DNA of 64,000 nt from Roseivirga thermotolerans (GCF_014653175.1 NZ_BNAG01000001.1:620001-684000); one strand, 5' to 3'. Shown: positions 8,889 to 19,039, numbered from the stretch's first letter. Program-made: numbers and translations. The notes: generated from the letters alone by a model not told the origin.

Positions 8889-10049
8889 CACTCTTTTGCC
8901 CTCTACATCTGTTAGAGCAAAAATGTAATGATTACCTCCGTCTTTAAGCCCCGTTTTTTTCCTGATGTCTTTGACAGAAAGAGGATAATTGCGAACAGAG
9001 ATATTGGCTTTATACTCAGGCAAGCACTTCTTCAGTTGCTTCTTGTTCAGCGATATCTCTTCCTTTACCCTGAACACACGACCGGGAAAATTTTTCACCT
9101 CACTGTGGTGAGTATAGAGGTGGGTATTGGCATGAAGTTTAAGAAGGCCAAACTGCTGTGCACATGACTTAAAAGCTCCGGCCTTTAGAATGCTGGCATT
9201 TGGCTCATACAAAAACTGCCCAATGCTGCCCAATGCAACATCAGTCTGTTCTTCATCTTCATAGGTAAACTCAAGGGCTTCATTCTCATGCAAGCCTGAC
9301 CGAAGGTTTATGGCCTTTATGTTTACCCGATCTCCCCCATTTTTATGCATTAGAAACAGTAGTTCCTTTACCTCGTTGTGAACAGCTACTACATGCACTT
9401 CTTTTACACAACCTAAATCGTTGACAGCCTTTTTAATGTCCAACATGGGAGAAACCTTTAAAAGCAATTGCTCACAACGGTTCATCAACTGCGGAAGCAT
9501 TTCGACTACATTAGGACTGTAGTGCTCTAAAAAAACTACTTTTTGATCGTTTCCATCTCTTCGGGCGGGATCGAGATAAATGAGGTCCTGACTTTCTAGT
9601 TCATCAATGGCTTTTTCGGCCTGCTGCTGAAGGGTCACAATATGACTTCCTAAAACCCTGAAGTTATGCCTGACCAGCTCATGTAAATAGGCATTGCTTT
9701 CTACATGCACGGCATATTCAAAGTGCTGAGATATAAAGTAAGTATCTACACCAAACCCACCGGTCAGATCGGCCATACGCGTTCCCCTAACCAGCGAGGC
9801 CTTGTAACGGGCCGTTCTCTCTGAGGAACACTGCTCCATAGAAATGGCCGGAGGAAACAAAATACCCTCTTGAGCATACCAAGAGGGTATTTTATATTTA
9901 GCTTTTTGTCGTGAGGCTATTTGCTCCACCAAATCGCGCATGGCGATCTTGGGAAATGGGCTTTTTTTGAGCGATAACGATACCGGGTCTTCCGACAAAT
10001 GCTCTTGAATAAAAGCCTGTACCTCCGCTAAAGCCAGCTGCTCTATCAA
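8865..10049 (-). CDS. Class I SAM-dependent methyltransferase with THUMP-like C-terminus
   Basis: A 394-residue protein. A Rossmann methyltransferase core is shown by DLTGGFGVDTYFISQHF (motif I, SAM binding) near residue 95 and LIYLDPARRDGNDQKV (catalytic/binding loop) near residue 155. The C-terminal third matches, in character, the THUMP-like/PG_1098 ferredoxin-like region seen in Bacteroidota homologues. The substrate is unknown; RNA or a ribosomal component is plausible from the THUMP-like part. The ATG overlaps the stop of asd by four bases (ATGA), suggesting translational coupling, although no functional link is obvious. Its 3' end overlaps a small convergent ORF. Confidence 0.8.
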   Translation of the reverse strand: MIEQLALAEVQAFIQEHLSEDPVSLSLKKSPFPKIAMRDLVEQIASRQKAKYKIPSWYAQEGILFPPAISMEQCSSERTARYKASLVRGTRMADLTGGFGVDTYFISQHFEYAVHVESNAYLHELVRHNFRVLGSHIVTLQQQAEKAIDELESQDLIYLDPARRDGNDQKVVFLEHYSPNVVEMLPQLMNRCEQLLLKVSPMLDIKKAVNDLGCVKEVHVVAVHNEVKELLFLMHKNGGDRVNIKAINLRSGLHENEALEFTYEDEEQTDVALGSIGQFLYEPNASILKAGAFKSCAQQFGLLKLHANTHLYTHHSEVKNFPGRVFRVKEEISLNKKQLKKCLPEYKANISVRNYPLSVKDIRKKTGLKDGGNHYIFALTDVEGKRVLLCEKVK

Positions 10050-11038
10050 GCTATCTTGAGTTGTTTCTGAAGGTATTCTACAATCTGTACGGCATTGGTT
10101 GCCGCTCCCTTTCTAAGATTATCGGCCACAATCCAAAGGTTGAGCGTATTAGGTTGACTCTCATCTCTTCTAAGTCGGCCAACGAACACCTCATCTTTTT
10201 TATGAGCCGTAAGCGGCATGGGGTATACGTTGTGCTTAGGATCATCTTGCAAAACCACCCCTTCGGCACTATTCAATAAAGCTTTAACCTCTTCCATGTC
10301 AAAGTCTTCCTTAAACTCAACGTTCACCGACTCAGAGTGTCCTCCAACAGTGGGTATTCTCACCGTAGTAGATGTTATACCAATGGAGTAGTCATTAAAA
10401 ATCTTGCGGGTTTCGTTCACCATCTTCATCTCCTCTTTGGTGTATCCATTGTCCAGAAATACATCAATATGAGGCAATGCATTCATGTCGATCTTATGAG
10501 CATAGCACATGGGCCCATCAATACCCTGCCGTTCGTTCATCATCTGATCTACAGCCGCTTTACCGGAGCCTGTAACCGACTGGTAAGTAGAAACAACAAT
10601 ACGCTTAAGGCCATAGCGCTTTCTCAGGGGTTCCAGTGCCACCACCATTTGAATGGTAGAACAATTGGGGTTGGCAATAATTTTATCTTCTGCTGTAAGC
10701 GTTGAGGCATTAATTTCCGGTACAATCAGCTTATGATCGGGGCTCATTCTCCAGGCCGAGGAGTTATCTACCACGGTTGTTCCGACAGCAGCAAACTTAG
10801 GAGCCCACTCCAAGGAGGTACTGCCTCCTGCAGAAAATATGGCAAAATCCGGAGCCTGAGCCACCGCATCTTCCATAGTGATTACAGTGTATTCCTTACC
10901 CTTAAAGGTTTTCTTTGTTCCGGCCGAACGGGCAGAAGCCACCAATAGCAGCTCATCAAATTGAACATTTCTTTCTTCTAGAACCTCCAGGATTTCCCCT
11001 CCCACAAGTCCGGTCGCACCTACAACTGCAATCTTCAT
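10046..11038 (-). CDS. asd: Aspartate-semialdehyde dehydrogenase
   Basis: A 330-residue cytoplasmic enzyme that makes L-aspartate-4-semialdehyde from aspartyl phosphate with NADPH. This step feeds lysine, diaminopimelate, threonine and methionine synthesis. The N-terminus carries the nucleotide-binding GATGLVGGEILEVL. The active-site cysteine is C126 in ANPNCSTIQ. SxTGSGK and the HSESVN region near residue 240 hold substrate-binding and catalytic residues. Length and order match the family. It is the first gene of a two-gene minus-strand operon, with a good promoter 46-80 bases upstream of its ATG that partly abuts the divergent giant gene. Confidence 0.96.
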   Translation of the reverse strand: MKIAVVGATGLVGGEILEVLEERNVQFDELLLVASARSAGTKKTFKGKEYTVITMEDAVAQAPDFAIFSAGGSTSLEWAPKFAAVGTTVVDNSSAWRMSPDHKLIVPEINASTLTAEDKIIANPNCSTIQMVVALEPLRKRYGLKRIVVSTYQSVTGSGKAAVDQMMNERQGIDGPMCYAHKIDMNALPHIDVFLDNGYTKEEMKMVNETRKIFNDYSIGITSTTVRIPTVGGHSESVNVEFKEDFDMEEVKALLNSAEGVVLQDDPKHNVYPMPLTAHKKDEVFVGRLRRDESQPNTLNLWIVADNLRKGAATNAVQIVEYLQKQLKIA

Positions 11039-11083
11039 AAAATCAATTCATTAACTATTTAGACTTAAAGTCGAAAAACGCGT

Positions 11084-11118
11084 CAAATTTACTACTTTAG
11101 TGTACCTGAGCACAAAAA
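11084..11118 (-). promoter_or_regulatory. Promoter of asd
   Basis: On the minus strand, TTTTTG (11113-11118) is followed after 21 bases by TAAATTTG (11084-11091). This fits the Bacteroidota TTTG...TAnnTTTG promoter well. Transcription would start near 11077, giving a leader of about 40 bases. The -33 box touches the start codon of the divergent gene at 11119. Confidence 0.65.
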
Positions 11119-14100
11119 ATGAGAAATTGTTTTCTCCTTACTTTTCTACTCTGCACACAGTATGCTATTGGGCAGATAGGCAGTTTTCCCTATTCACAGG
11201 GATTCGAGAATGCATTTACCACCGGCAACAACGTAGAATTCATTACTGACTGGACAGGTAATGAGGTGTCTACCTCCAGCCGTATCTTTCAGGGAAGTGA
11301 TGCACGAAGCGGCAGTTCCTCCCTACACATTATTCCAACATCTACTTTTAGTGGAGAAGTATTAATTACTCTCGACCTTACCGGAATTAGCAATCCGAAA
11401 GTCACTTTTTATGCCTATTCCAAACAAAATGGAGCCAGTTCCACACGACCGGTATTGCTTTCTTTTTCCACCTCTATTGATGGTGGAAACAACTACTTGG
11501 ACAACACCAGTATAGGTGATGAGACCACCTTTCCTAACAATAACCTAACCAGCTACACTGCCTATGAATATGAACTACCTACGGCAGCAAACGGTGAAAA
11601 CAATGTAATTGTACGCATAACGGCCAGCAGAGGAGACGGAAGCGGATCGGCTGCCGAACTCGTAATGGACGACTTTACCATTGAGGAGCAAGTGCTCCCT
11701 TTGGCCATTAGCAATACTACGGCCATTGACGCCAATACGGTGGAGGTAACTTTTAACCAGCCGGTGGAGCAGGTCACTGCCGAAACTGTCGGAAACTACG
11801 CCATAGACAATGGCGTGTCGGTAACCGCAGCTTCCAGAAGTTCTTCCCAAGTGGTAAGGCTTACTACTTCCGGCATGGTAAACAACAATTATACCCTTAC
11901 CGTGAACGGTGTGGAAGATGAAGCAACTAACACGGCTGCCAATAACCTGCAGAGTAGCTTTAGTTATGTGGTTCCGCTGGCTATTGAGAGTATTAGCGTG
12001 GTAGATAAAAACACACTGCTGGTAGACTTTAATCTAAATGTAGAACAAACCACAGCAGAAACCCTTAGTAATTACGGTCTGGACAATGCCATGGGCAACC
12101 CAAGCTCCGCGGTAAGGAATAGTGTTTCTAATGATCTGGTAACCCTCACTTTTAGTACCGACCTGGCCGATGCCAGTTACACCCTAACCGTTGACAATGT
12201 CACAGATGAGTCTACACTAGCTACAGCCAATAACCTTACCGGTACATTCAGCTATCTCAACTTGGCTGTGGAATCGGTTACGGTCAACTCTTCTACTAGC
12301 ATTACCATAGATTTCAATCAAAACTTGAACACTCTTTCGGCCGAGAACACCACCAACTATAGCGTTAATTTTGGAAGAGGGAATCCAACCAGCGTAGTAC
12401 AAAGCATTACAGACGCCTCGATAGTTACCTTAACCGTATCTCCGGGCTTGGTGAATAATACCTATGAGATTACAATAAACAATGTGGCCAATGCAGCCGG
12501 CAACTCGGTGGCGACCAACCTTACGGCCAATGCTTCTTTTCAAACCCCCACTTCTACCAGGCAAATAGTAATTAATGAAATATATGCCGATCCCTCGGGA
12601 GCCAATGCCCCAAGTCCGGTGGTCCTACCCTCTGGTTCGTCAGAAGAGTTTGTCGAATTGTTCAATACAAGTAGCGAGGCCATAGACCTGACCGGCTTTG
12701 AGCTTTCGGGAGGCACCATTGGTAACCATGTGCTAAATGGAGGTGACTATGTAATACTTACCTCTTCCAGCAATGTGGCCAGTTTTCAACCATTTGGCAA
12801 CGTGGTGGCTGTTTCTTCATGGAATGCCCTCACCAACACTGGCGAAGCTCTTGTGTTACGGGACAACCTGGGCAACCTAGTCGATAGCCTGACCTATGAC
12901 CTGACCTGGTATAGAGACAACAACAAAGCCGATGGTGGCTGGAGTTTGGAGCAAATAGATCCGGAAAGACCCTGTAGCGATGTAGACAATTGGAACTCTT
13001 CCATAAGTGCGCAAGGAGGCACGCCAGGTACGATAAACTCCGTATTCGATAACACTCCTGATAACAGCGCTCCGGGTATAGTCAATGTGTTGGCTAACTC
13101 CAATCAAGAAATTGTGGTGTTGTTCGATGAGTTTATCGATCCGGCTTCCGTGAGTGGAGCAACGTTCGGGCTCAACCATGGAGCGGCCGTTTCTTCGGCC
13201 ACACAAAACCTTCCGTACGGACGCAGCATTACCCTGAGCCTTAGTCCCGCGATGAACTCCGGCAATATTTTTACCCTTACAGTAAATGGGCTCACCGATT
13301 GCGCAGGAAACGCAGTGGTCAATGGCACTTTCGACTTTCTGTTCGACAATGAAGCACCTGTATTGAGCCGATTGGTCTATAAAACTCCTCAGCAAATAGA
13401 CCTGATTTTCGATGAGCAACTCAATGAAAGCATTGCCGAAACAGAAACTAACTTTAGCATTAACCAGGGAATAGGCAACCCTTCGCAGGCTACTTTAAAT
13501 AACACACAGCGCAACAGGGTTAGCCTAACCTTTGGCACTACCCTTACAGAAGGAGACTCTTACACCCTCTCCTATCAAAACCTGGCCGATACCTTAGGCA
13601 ATACAATTACAAACAGCAACGAAGTGTTCGGCTTTGTGAACCAAATTGACACAGTGATAGTGGTGAGCAGCCAGCTTCTAGATGTGTATTTCGAGGCCGA
13701 TCTGAATGAGTCGGCTGCGGAAACAGTAGGCAACTACCTGGTGAACAGAAGTATAGGAAACCCTATTAGCGCGGCTCTAGACAACAGCAACCCCAGGTTG
13801 GTGCATTTGGTTTTTGACAGCTCATTTCCCGAGAATACAACTACGGAAATATCTTTCGAGAACATACAAAACTCTGGTCTGGCCTACCTTCAGCTTTTCA
13901 ATACTCCTTTTGTATATGACACAGACGACCCCGATATCGATTCGGTAGTGGTTGTAGACCAGAATACCTTACAGGTCTATTTTGATGAAATATTGGATGA
14001 AACCAGTGCTGAAACCATTAACAACTACTCCGCAAACAATGGCATTGGCACCCCTGCTCAGGCTATACTTCAACCAGGAGGCACTTCGGTGGTTTTAAAT

Positions 14101-17100
14101 TTTGCAGTGGATTTTGAGCAGGAAGTCAAAAACGTACTTACCCTAACTGCTATAGAAGATTTAGCAGGAAACGCCATTTCAACCAACCGAAACTTTGATT
14201 TTACTTTCGACCGGTTGCCGCCAAGGCTTGTGGGGGTTGAACTGCTCTCTCCCGTGGTTTTGGCGGTTGAATTCTCAGAAGAGGTAGTCAAAGCGGTGGC
14301 AGAAAATGTGAACAATTACTCGGTCAATAATGGTATAGGAAACCCCATTCAGGCGGTTAGAACCGAAAAAAACACAAGTATTGTTGAACTAACCTTCAGC
14401 AACCTGGGCAACAATGCCAGCAACACGCTAACCATTTCTAATATCTCCGACCTGTTTAACAACGATCTGCCGACCAACCTTACGGCAAGTTTTTCTACTT
14501 TGCTACCCGAATTTGGTCGCTTCATTGTATTGAGCGACACAAGTATTCAAATTCAGTTCACAAAACCTCTTACAAAGGCAAGTGCCGAAAGAATCAGCAA
14601 CTATGGATTCGATAGAGGTCTTGGCCCCTTTAGCCTGGTTCAAAGTAGCACAGATGCCTCCATTGTTACTCTCTATTTAACCACAAGGCTTGAAGAAAAC
14701 CTCAACTACCGCTTAGTTATTAACAACCTTCAAGACCTTGACGGAAACACAGTGCCGCCAACCACTTTCGATTTTACATACAATGATCTTATTACACAGG
14801 TGAGCCTCATTAACGCCAACACTTTGGAGGTGCTCTTTGAAGTGGATGTGGATGAAACCCTTGCCGAAACCAGCACCAATTACTCCCTCAACAAAGGAAT
14901 TGGCAACCCCTTGACTGCCGTTAGGAGTTCGACCAACAGCAAGCGGGTTACCTTGTTTTTCGATAAGGCCCTGACCGAATCGGCTACCTACCAACTTACC
15001 ATACAACGCATAAGAGACATATACGGAGACGTGGTTCCGGCCAGCAGAACTACCCTGCTCTACGATGTAACTCCCCCGGCCATTAGCGCTGTAAACTCTA
15101 CCTACAACAACGAAATAGATGTAATATTCAACGAACCACTCGACAGGGCAACAGCCACCAGCCTCAACCATTACTCCTTGAACAACGGGGTAGGGCAACC
15201 GGTAAGCATTCGTCTTTCAACCGATGCTACCACCGTAACACTCCGTTTTGCCAATAGCCTCGTAGACGGTTTGAACTATACACTCACCGTAGACCGGGTA
15301 GAAGACCTGCAAGGCAAAGCCATTACTGCCTCTACCTTCGACTTTACCTTTAGTTCCCCAATATCTCCGGCCTTCAGAGACCTGGTGATTAATGAAATCT
15401 ATTTCGACACACATTTTACTTCGGGCATACCCAATTACGAGTTTATTGAGCTTTATAATAGAGGTACCGAAGCCATAGAGTTGAGAGACTTTGCCATAAC
15501 CGATAAGCGAGATACGGCCTACCTGACCAGTTATGTACTTCAGCCCAATGCTTACCTTACAGTTTCTACTCAGGCCGGTAAAGTAAGCCTGCAAAACTTT
15601 GGTCCGGCCATGGGAGTAAATCGCTTTCCTTCACTTTCCAATACAGGGGAGACCATTGTTTTTCTGGACAGAGACAAGAATGTTGTCGACTCACTGAGCT
15701 ACACAAAGGCCTTTTACAATGACAACACCAAATCATCTGGAGGATACACCGTAGAGCTCATTAACCCCAACAAACCCTGCTTTGACCAAACCAACTATGC
15801 GGCATCGGTTCACCCAAACAAAGGCACTCCCGGAGTCCAAAATTCGGTGTACGACACCACTCCCGATACTACGCCACCCTTATTGCAAAGTGTCTCTGTA
15901 GTTTCAGGCACCCAACTGCGCCTTACATTCAATGAATCAATGAATTTGGCCTCGCTTATACCGGCCAACTTCACGTTGGAAGATGGCATAACCGTAAGCT
16001 CCATAACACTCGAAAACACTTTTGGAAGTCAGATACTGCTCAACCTAAGTGCTCCTTTCCAAACCGGAATATCGCGTACCATCACACTCAGCAATATTCA
16101 GGACTGTACAGGAAACACTCTTTCCACACAAGGTACCTTCCTCAAAGGATCTACACCGGAGGCTAACGAGCTTTTGGTAACGGAAATAATGGCTACACCT
16201 GCCCCCAGCAACGGGCTTCCGGTAAGGGAATACTTTGAAATTTATAACAACAGTAGTGAGGTGATGGATTTGGGTCAGGTAATTTTTAAAGATGACAACG
16301 GCACCTACCGTCTAAGCAGTTTTAATCTGCAACCTGCCGAATACATTATTATAACCAGCAACTCCGGGGCTACCGACTTAGCCGTTTATGGACACGTCTT
16401 GGGAGTTAACTCCTTTCCTACCCTTACTGAAAAAGATCGCATACGGCTGGAAAACATCCATAACGAATTAATCTTTGAAGTTGAATACGACAAAACCTAT
16501 TACCAAAACGACAGTAAAGACGATGGTGGGTTTAGTATAGAAATGATTAATCTGGCACCGGCCTGTTTCGATAAAGCCAATTGGATAGTGACCAACTCTT
16601 CTGTTGGGGGTACTCCTGGAGCTCAAAACTCTGTATATGACAATTCGCCAGATACTACGGCTCCAACCATTACGCAGTTCACAGTGGTTTCCTCAACTAC
16701 TTTCGATATTCAGTTTAGCGAATCTATGAATGTGGCCACACTGGTTCCTGCCAACTTCACCTTTTCAGGAGGGCTCAGTTTAAGCAGCATTACTCAAACC
16801 GAAAAGTTCGGCCGAAAAATTAGGCTTACTCTTTCTACTGCCTTTGCCACCGGAACACCATATACACTTTCTGTTAATAACCTGAGCGATTGTGCTGGCA
16901 ATACACTGCCACAGCAAATCCTTCAGTTCAGCCGGGGTGCCACACCTTCACCAGGCCAACTCATTATTACTGAAATAATGGCCAACCCCACTCCAGCTCA
17001 AGGCCTTCCGGAGGTAGAGTATCTTGAAATACTCAATGTTTCGAACCAAATACTATCGCTAACCGGAGTAATATTAGCCGATGCTACCAACTCAACCCTG

Positions 17101-18570
17101 TTGGGTAACATGAATATAAGCCCGGGAGAATACGTTCTACTGGCTCCATCTTCAACTGCCAGTCAACTCAATGGTTACGGAAAAGTTTTGCCAGTAACCA
17201 ATTGGCCCAATCTCAATAATACTGCCGACCGCCCGACACTATATACGCCAGGCGGGGTAGAAATACACCAGGTAAACTACAATTCCAGCTGGTACAGAAG
17301 CAGCACCAAGGCCAATGGCGGATATTCTTTAGAAATGATAGACCCTGACTTTCCATGCCTTGAGGGAGCAAACTGGATAGCCTCAGACAACCCAAACGGA
17401 GGAACACCGGGAGCCTTAAACTCTGTTGATGGCGACAACCCCGACCTTACCGGCCCTAGTTTGCTGCAGGCCGTGGCTGTTACCAAAAGCGTAGTGCAAT
17501 TAACCTTTAGCGAAAAGTTAGAATCATCCACCGTGGCCCTGGACCGCTTTAGTGCCGACAATGGTTTATCGTTTATCTCCGCGCAACTGGATGAAACCAA
17601 AAGAATTGTGACCCTGGTTACGGCCACAGATTTGGCCGATAATAGCCTTTACACCATTACGGCAGACAACATTACAGACTGCACGGGGAACCTTATACAA
17701 GCCAATGGCAAATCCGCCACGCTCATTATTCCGGCCAAAGCCGAACCACTAGACATAATCGTGAATGAGGTACTCTTTAATCCGGTAACCGGTGGTCATC
17801 GTTTTGTGGAATTCTATAATCGGTCTAACAAATACATTAACCTAAGAGGCTGGAAGATTGCCGGCCTTACGAACACCCGGGTAATTACAGACAAAGACCT
17901 GTTTATCCATCCGGGGTCCTACTTTGTGGTAACCTCAAACGGAGCAAACATTAAGAGCCAGTACCCCTCAGCCGATGAGTCTACCTTTATTGAAATTAGC
18001 TCAATGCCCAGCTTACCAACCAACGAGGGTACCGTGTTTATATACAATTTAAACAACCTGCAAATTGACCATTTCGCTTACAGTGAAGATTATCATTCTC
18101 CCTTGTTGGATGATGTGGATGGTGTATCGCTGGAAAGAATTCTGTTTTCGGGTGGTTCCAACGACAAAAACAATTGGTTCTCGGCCTCCTCGACAGAAAA
18201 TTACGCTACACCCGGTTATGAAAATTCGCAGGCGCGCACCCCTCAAAACCAGATAGGGGCCGTGAGGGTAGATCCGCCAACCTTTGCCCCCGATGTAGCC
18301 GGAGCCAAAAACTTCACCACACTCAACTACGCCTTCGACACGCCCGGCAACACCCTGAACATTAGAATTATCGATGCCGAAGGACGCATAGTAAAAAGAC
18401 TAACTCAAAACACTATTGTGGGCAAGGAAGGATTCTTTACCTGGGATGGCACCACCGAAGACGGAGGCAAGGCCAGAGTGGGATACTATATGGTGCTCAT
18501 GGAGGTGATCTCAGCAGAGGGAAAAATCAGTTACATAAGAGACAAGGTAGCTATAGGTTCAAGACTTTAG
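11119..18570 (+). CDS. Giant secreted protein with Ig-like repeats, lamin-tail domains and FlgD-like tail
   Basis: A 2483-residue exported protein with a short signal peptide (cut near QYAIGQ). I count about 14 SbsA/Big-type Ig-like repeats of roughly 90 residues, recognised by recurring 'LxVxF...SAExxxNYS.xxGIGNP...VxLxFxxxLxxxxxYTLTVxNVxDxxGN'. Five lamin-tail domains start near residues 482, 1420, 1684, 1947 and 2211 (pattern I-x-E-I-x-x-x-P ... FVELYNxSxxxIDL). The C-terminus is a FlgD-like Ig domain (IRIIDAEGRIVKRL ... FFTWDGTTEDGGKA), a form common at the end of Bacteroidota cell-surface proteins and probably a T9SS-related sorting or anchoring domain. It is likely an adhesin or surface scaffold; no catalytic motif is visible. 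It is divergent from asd. Confidence 0.85.
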   Translation: MRNCFLLTFLLCTQYAIGQIGSFPYSQGFENAFTTGNNVEFITDWTGNEVSTSSRIFQGSDARSGSSSLHIIPTSTFSGEVLITLDLTGISNPKVTFYAYSKQNGASSTRPVLLSFSTSIDGGNNYLDNTSIGDETTFPNNNLTSYTAYEYELPTAANGENNVIVRITASRGDGSGSAAELVMDDFTIEEQVLPLAISNTTAIDANTVEVTFNQPVEQVTAETVGNYAIDNGVSVTAASRSSSQVVRLTTSGMVNNNYTLTVNGVEDEATNTAANNLQSSFSYVVPLAIESISVVDKNTLLVDFNLNVEQTTAETLSNYGLDNAMGNPSSAVRNSVSNDLVTLTFSTDLADASYTLTVDNVTDESTLATANNLTGTFSYLNLAVESVTVNSSTSITIDFNQNLNTLSAENTTNYSVNFGRGNPTSVVQSITDASIVTLTVSPGLVNNTYEITINNVANAAGNSVATNLTANASFQTPTSTRQIVINEIYADPSGANAPSPVVLPSGSSEEFVELFNTSSEAIDLTGFELSGGTIGNHVLNGGDYVILTSSSNVASFQPFGNVVAVSSWNALTNTGEALVLRDNLGNLVDSLTYDLTWYRDNNKADGGWSLEQIDPERPCSDVDNWNSSISAQGGTPGTINSVFDNTPDNSAPGIVNVLANSNQEIVVLFDEFIDPASVSGATFGLNHGAAVSSATQNLPYGRSITLSLSPAMNSGNIFTLTVNGLTDCAGNAVVNGTFDFLFDNEAPVLSRLVYKTPQQIDLIFDEQLNESIAETETNFSINQGIGNPSQATLNNTQRNRVSLTFGTTLTEGDSYTLSYQNLADTLGNTITNSNEVFGFVNQIDTVIVVSSQLLDVYFEADLNESAAETVGNYLVNRSIGNPISAALDNSNPRLVHLVFDSSFPENTTTEISFENIQNSGLAYLQLFNTPFVYDTDDPDIDSVVVVDQNTLQVYFDEILDETSAETINNYSANNGIGTPAQAILQPGGTSVVLNFAVDFEQEVKNVLTLTAIEDLAGNAISTNRNFDFTFDRLPPRLVGVELLSPVVLAVEFSEEVVKAVAENVNNYSVNNGIGNPIQAVRTEKNTSIVELTFSNLGNNASNTLTISNISDLFNNDLPTNLTASFSTLLPEFGRFIVLSDTSIQIQFTKPLTKASAERISNYGFDRGLGPFSLVQSSTDASIVTLYLTTRLEENLNYRLVINNLQDLDGNTVPPTTFDFTYNDLITQVSLINANTLEVLFEVDVDETLAETSTNYSLNKGIGNPLTAVRSSTNSKRVTLFFDKALTESATYQLTIQRIRDIYGDVVPASRTTLLYDVTPPAISAVNSTYNNEIDVIFNEPLDRATATSLNHYSLNNGVGQPVSIRLSTDATTVTLRFANSLVDGLNYTLTVDRVEDLQGKAITASTFDFTFSSPISPAFRDLVINEIYFDTHFTSGIPNYEFIELYNRGTEAIELRDFAITDKRDTAYLTSYVLQPNAYLTVSTQAGKVSLQNFGPAMGVNRFPSLSNTGETIVFLDRDKNVVDSLSYTKAFYNDNTKSSGGYTVELINPNKPCFDQTNYAASVHPNKGTPGVQNSVYDTTPDTTPPLLQSVSVVSGTQLRLTFNESMNLASLIPANFTLEDGITVSSITLENTFGSQILLNLSAPFQTGISRTITLSNIQDCTGNTLSTQGTFLKGSTPEANELLVTEIMATPAPSNGLPVREYFEIYNNSSEVMDLGQVIFKDDNGTYRLSSFNLQPAEYIIITSNSGATDLAVYGHVLGVNSFPTLTEKDRIRLENIHNELIFEVEYDKTYYQNDSKDDGGFSIEMINLAPACFDKANWIVTNSSVGGTPGAQNSVYDNSPDTTAPTITQFTVVSSTTFDIQFSESMNVATLVPANFTFSGGLSLSSITQTEKFGRKIRLTLSTAFATGTPYTLSVNNLSDCAGNTLPQQILQFSRGATPSPGQLIITEIMANPTPAQGLPEVEYLEILNVSNQILSLTGVILADATNSTLLGNMNISPGEYVLLAPSSTASQLNGYGKVLPVTNWPNLNNTADRPTLYTPGGVEIHQVNYNSSWYRSSTKANGGYSLEMIDPDFPCLEGANWIASDNPNGGTPGALNSVDGDNPDLTGPSLLQAVAVTKSVVQLTFSEKLESSTVALDRFSADNGLSFISAQLDETKRIVTLVTATDLADNSLYTITADNITDCTGNLIQANGKSATLIIPAKAEPLDIIVNEVLFNPVTGGHRFVEFYNRSNKYINLRGWKIAGLTNTRVITDKDLFIHPGSYFVVTSNGANIKSQYPSADESTFIEISSMPSLPTNEGTVFIYNLNNLQIDHFAYSEDYHSPLLDDVDGVSLERILFSGGSNDKNNWFSASSTENYATPGYENSQARTPQNQIGAVRVDPPTFAPDVAGAKNFTTLNYAFDTPGNTLNIRIIDAEGRIVKRLTQNTIVGKEGFFTWDGTTEDGGKARVGYYMVLMEVISAEGKISYIRDKVAIGSRL

Positions 18571-18588
18571 TATAGCACAATTGACAAA

Positions 18589-18647
18589 CTAACAATTGTT
18601 AGCCTAATGTTATGGATATTATAACAATGTTACCTATCTTTCTGTTA
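18589..18647. promoter_or_regulatory. Operator-like cluster of TGTTA/TAACA half-sites
   Basis: This region starts with the perfect 14-base palindrome CTAACAATTGTTAG (18589-18602). It holds six TAACA/TGTTA half-sites at 18590, 18597, 18608, 18622, 18628 and 18643. TGTTAT/ATAACA at 18608-18626 form a second inverted pair. TATCTTTC (18635-18642) resembles a -7 box with one mismatch. It lies 35-93 bases upstream of the small ORF at 18682, so regulation of that ORF is the simplest reading. No regulator can be named. Confidence 0.45.
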
Positions 18648-18681
18648 ACCAACTAAATGAGACCACCAAAGAATCAACTAA

Positions 18682-18834
18682 ATGAATTGCTTAATCAATG
18701 AGACTATCGATCGCTATATGCGAAAAGGTCGTAGAATGGACGTAATTGCCCGATACATACGGCTAAAGTACAAAGTAACCATCGAGAACTCCGCGTTATC
18801 CAAACGTTTAGATCTCATCAACTTAAATTACTAA
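18682..18834 (+). CDS. Small basic protein, 50 residues, possible DNA-binding
   Basis: ATG at 18682, 50 codons, TAA at 18832-18834. The product is strongly basic (MRKGRRMDVIARYIRLKYK) with a pattern from residue 18 to 43 compatible with two or three short helices, like a minimal helix-turn-helix (VIARYIRLKY ... ALSKRL). I do not recognise a family. It has its own hairpin terminator at 18840-18860 and an unusual half-site cluster upstream, which together argue that it is an independent transcription unit rather than a chance ORF. It could alternatively mark a small RNA transcribed between the same signals. The surrounding region (18571-19039) has no other gene. Confidence 0.5.
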   Translation: MNCLINETIDRYMRKGRRMDVIARYIRLKYKVTIENSALSKRLDLINLNY

Positions 18835-18839
18835 AACTT

Positions 18840-18860
18840 AAAGGCTCATCACGAGCCTTT
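18840..18860 (+). terminator. Hairpin terminator after small ORF
   Basis: AAAGGCTC and GAGCCTTT form a perfect 8-bp stem around ATCAC, followed by ACTTTTG. It begins six bases after the stop of the 50-residue ORF and precedes the DksA-like gene's promoter. The T-tract is short, so efficiency is uncertain. Confidence 0.65.
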
Positions 18861-18974
18861 ACTTTTGAAAAGTAATTTGGCCGAACCCGCCCATCACAGA
18901 ATTAACACCCCAAAAAAGAGCAGTTCACCACACGAAAACTCAATTTTAGCTGTTTTTAAAAAACATATTTATTC

Positions 18975-19005
18975 TTTGTAAATGAGTTGGGTCAACTTAT
19001 TTTAG
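18975..19005 (+). promoter_or_regulatory. Candidate promoter of the DksA-like gene
   Basis: TTTG (18975-18978), a 19-base spacer, then TATTTTAG (18998-19005), one mismatch from TAnnTTTG. The predicted start is near 19012, about 28 bases before the ATG at 19040. Spacing matches the perfect promoter seen for the tRNA in this window. Confidence 0.5.
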
Positions 19006-19039
19006 CGCAAATTTTTTTCGACACTAATTCAATAACAAT

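Noticed and set aside
15217-15594. Antisense ORFs of 100-180 codons across the giant repeat genes (for example also 12877-13419, 14713-15198)
   Set aside because: Their positions follow the repeat structure of the sense proteins, their composition is unlike the other proteins, and none has promoter or homology support.
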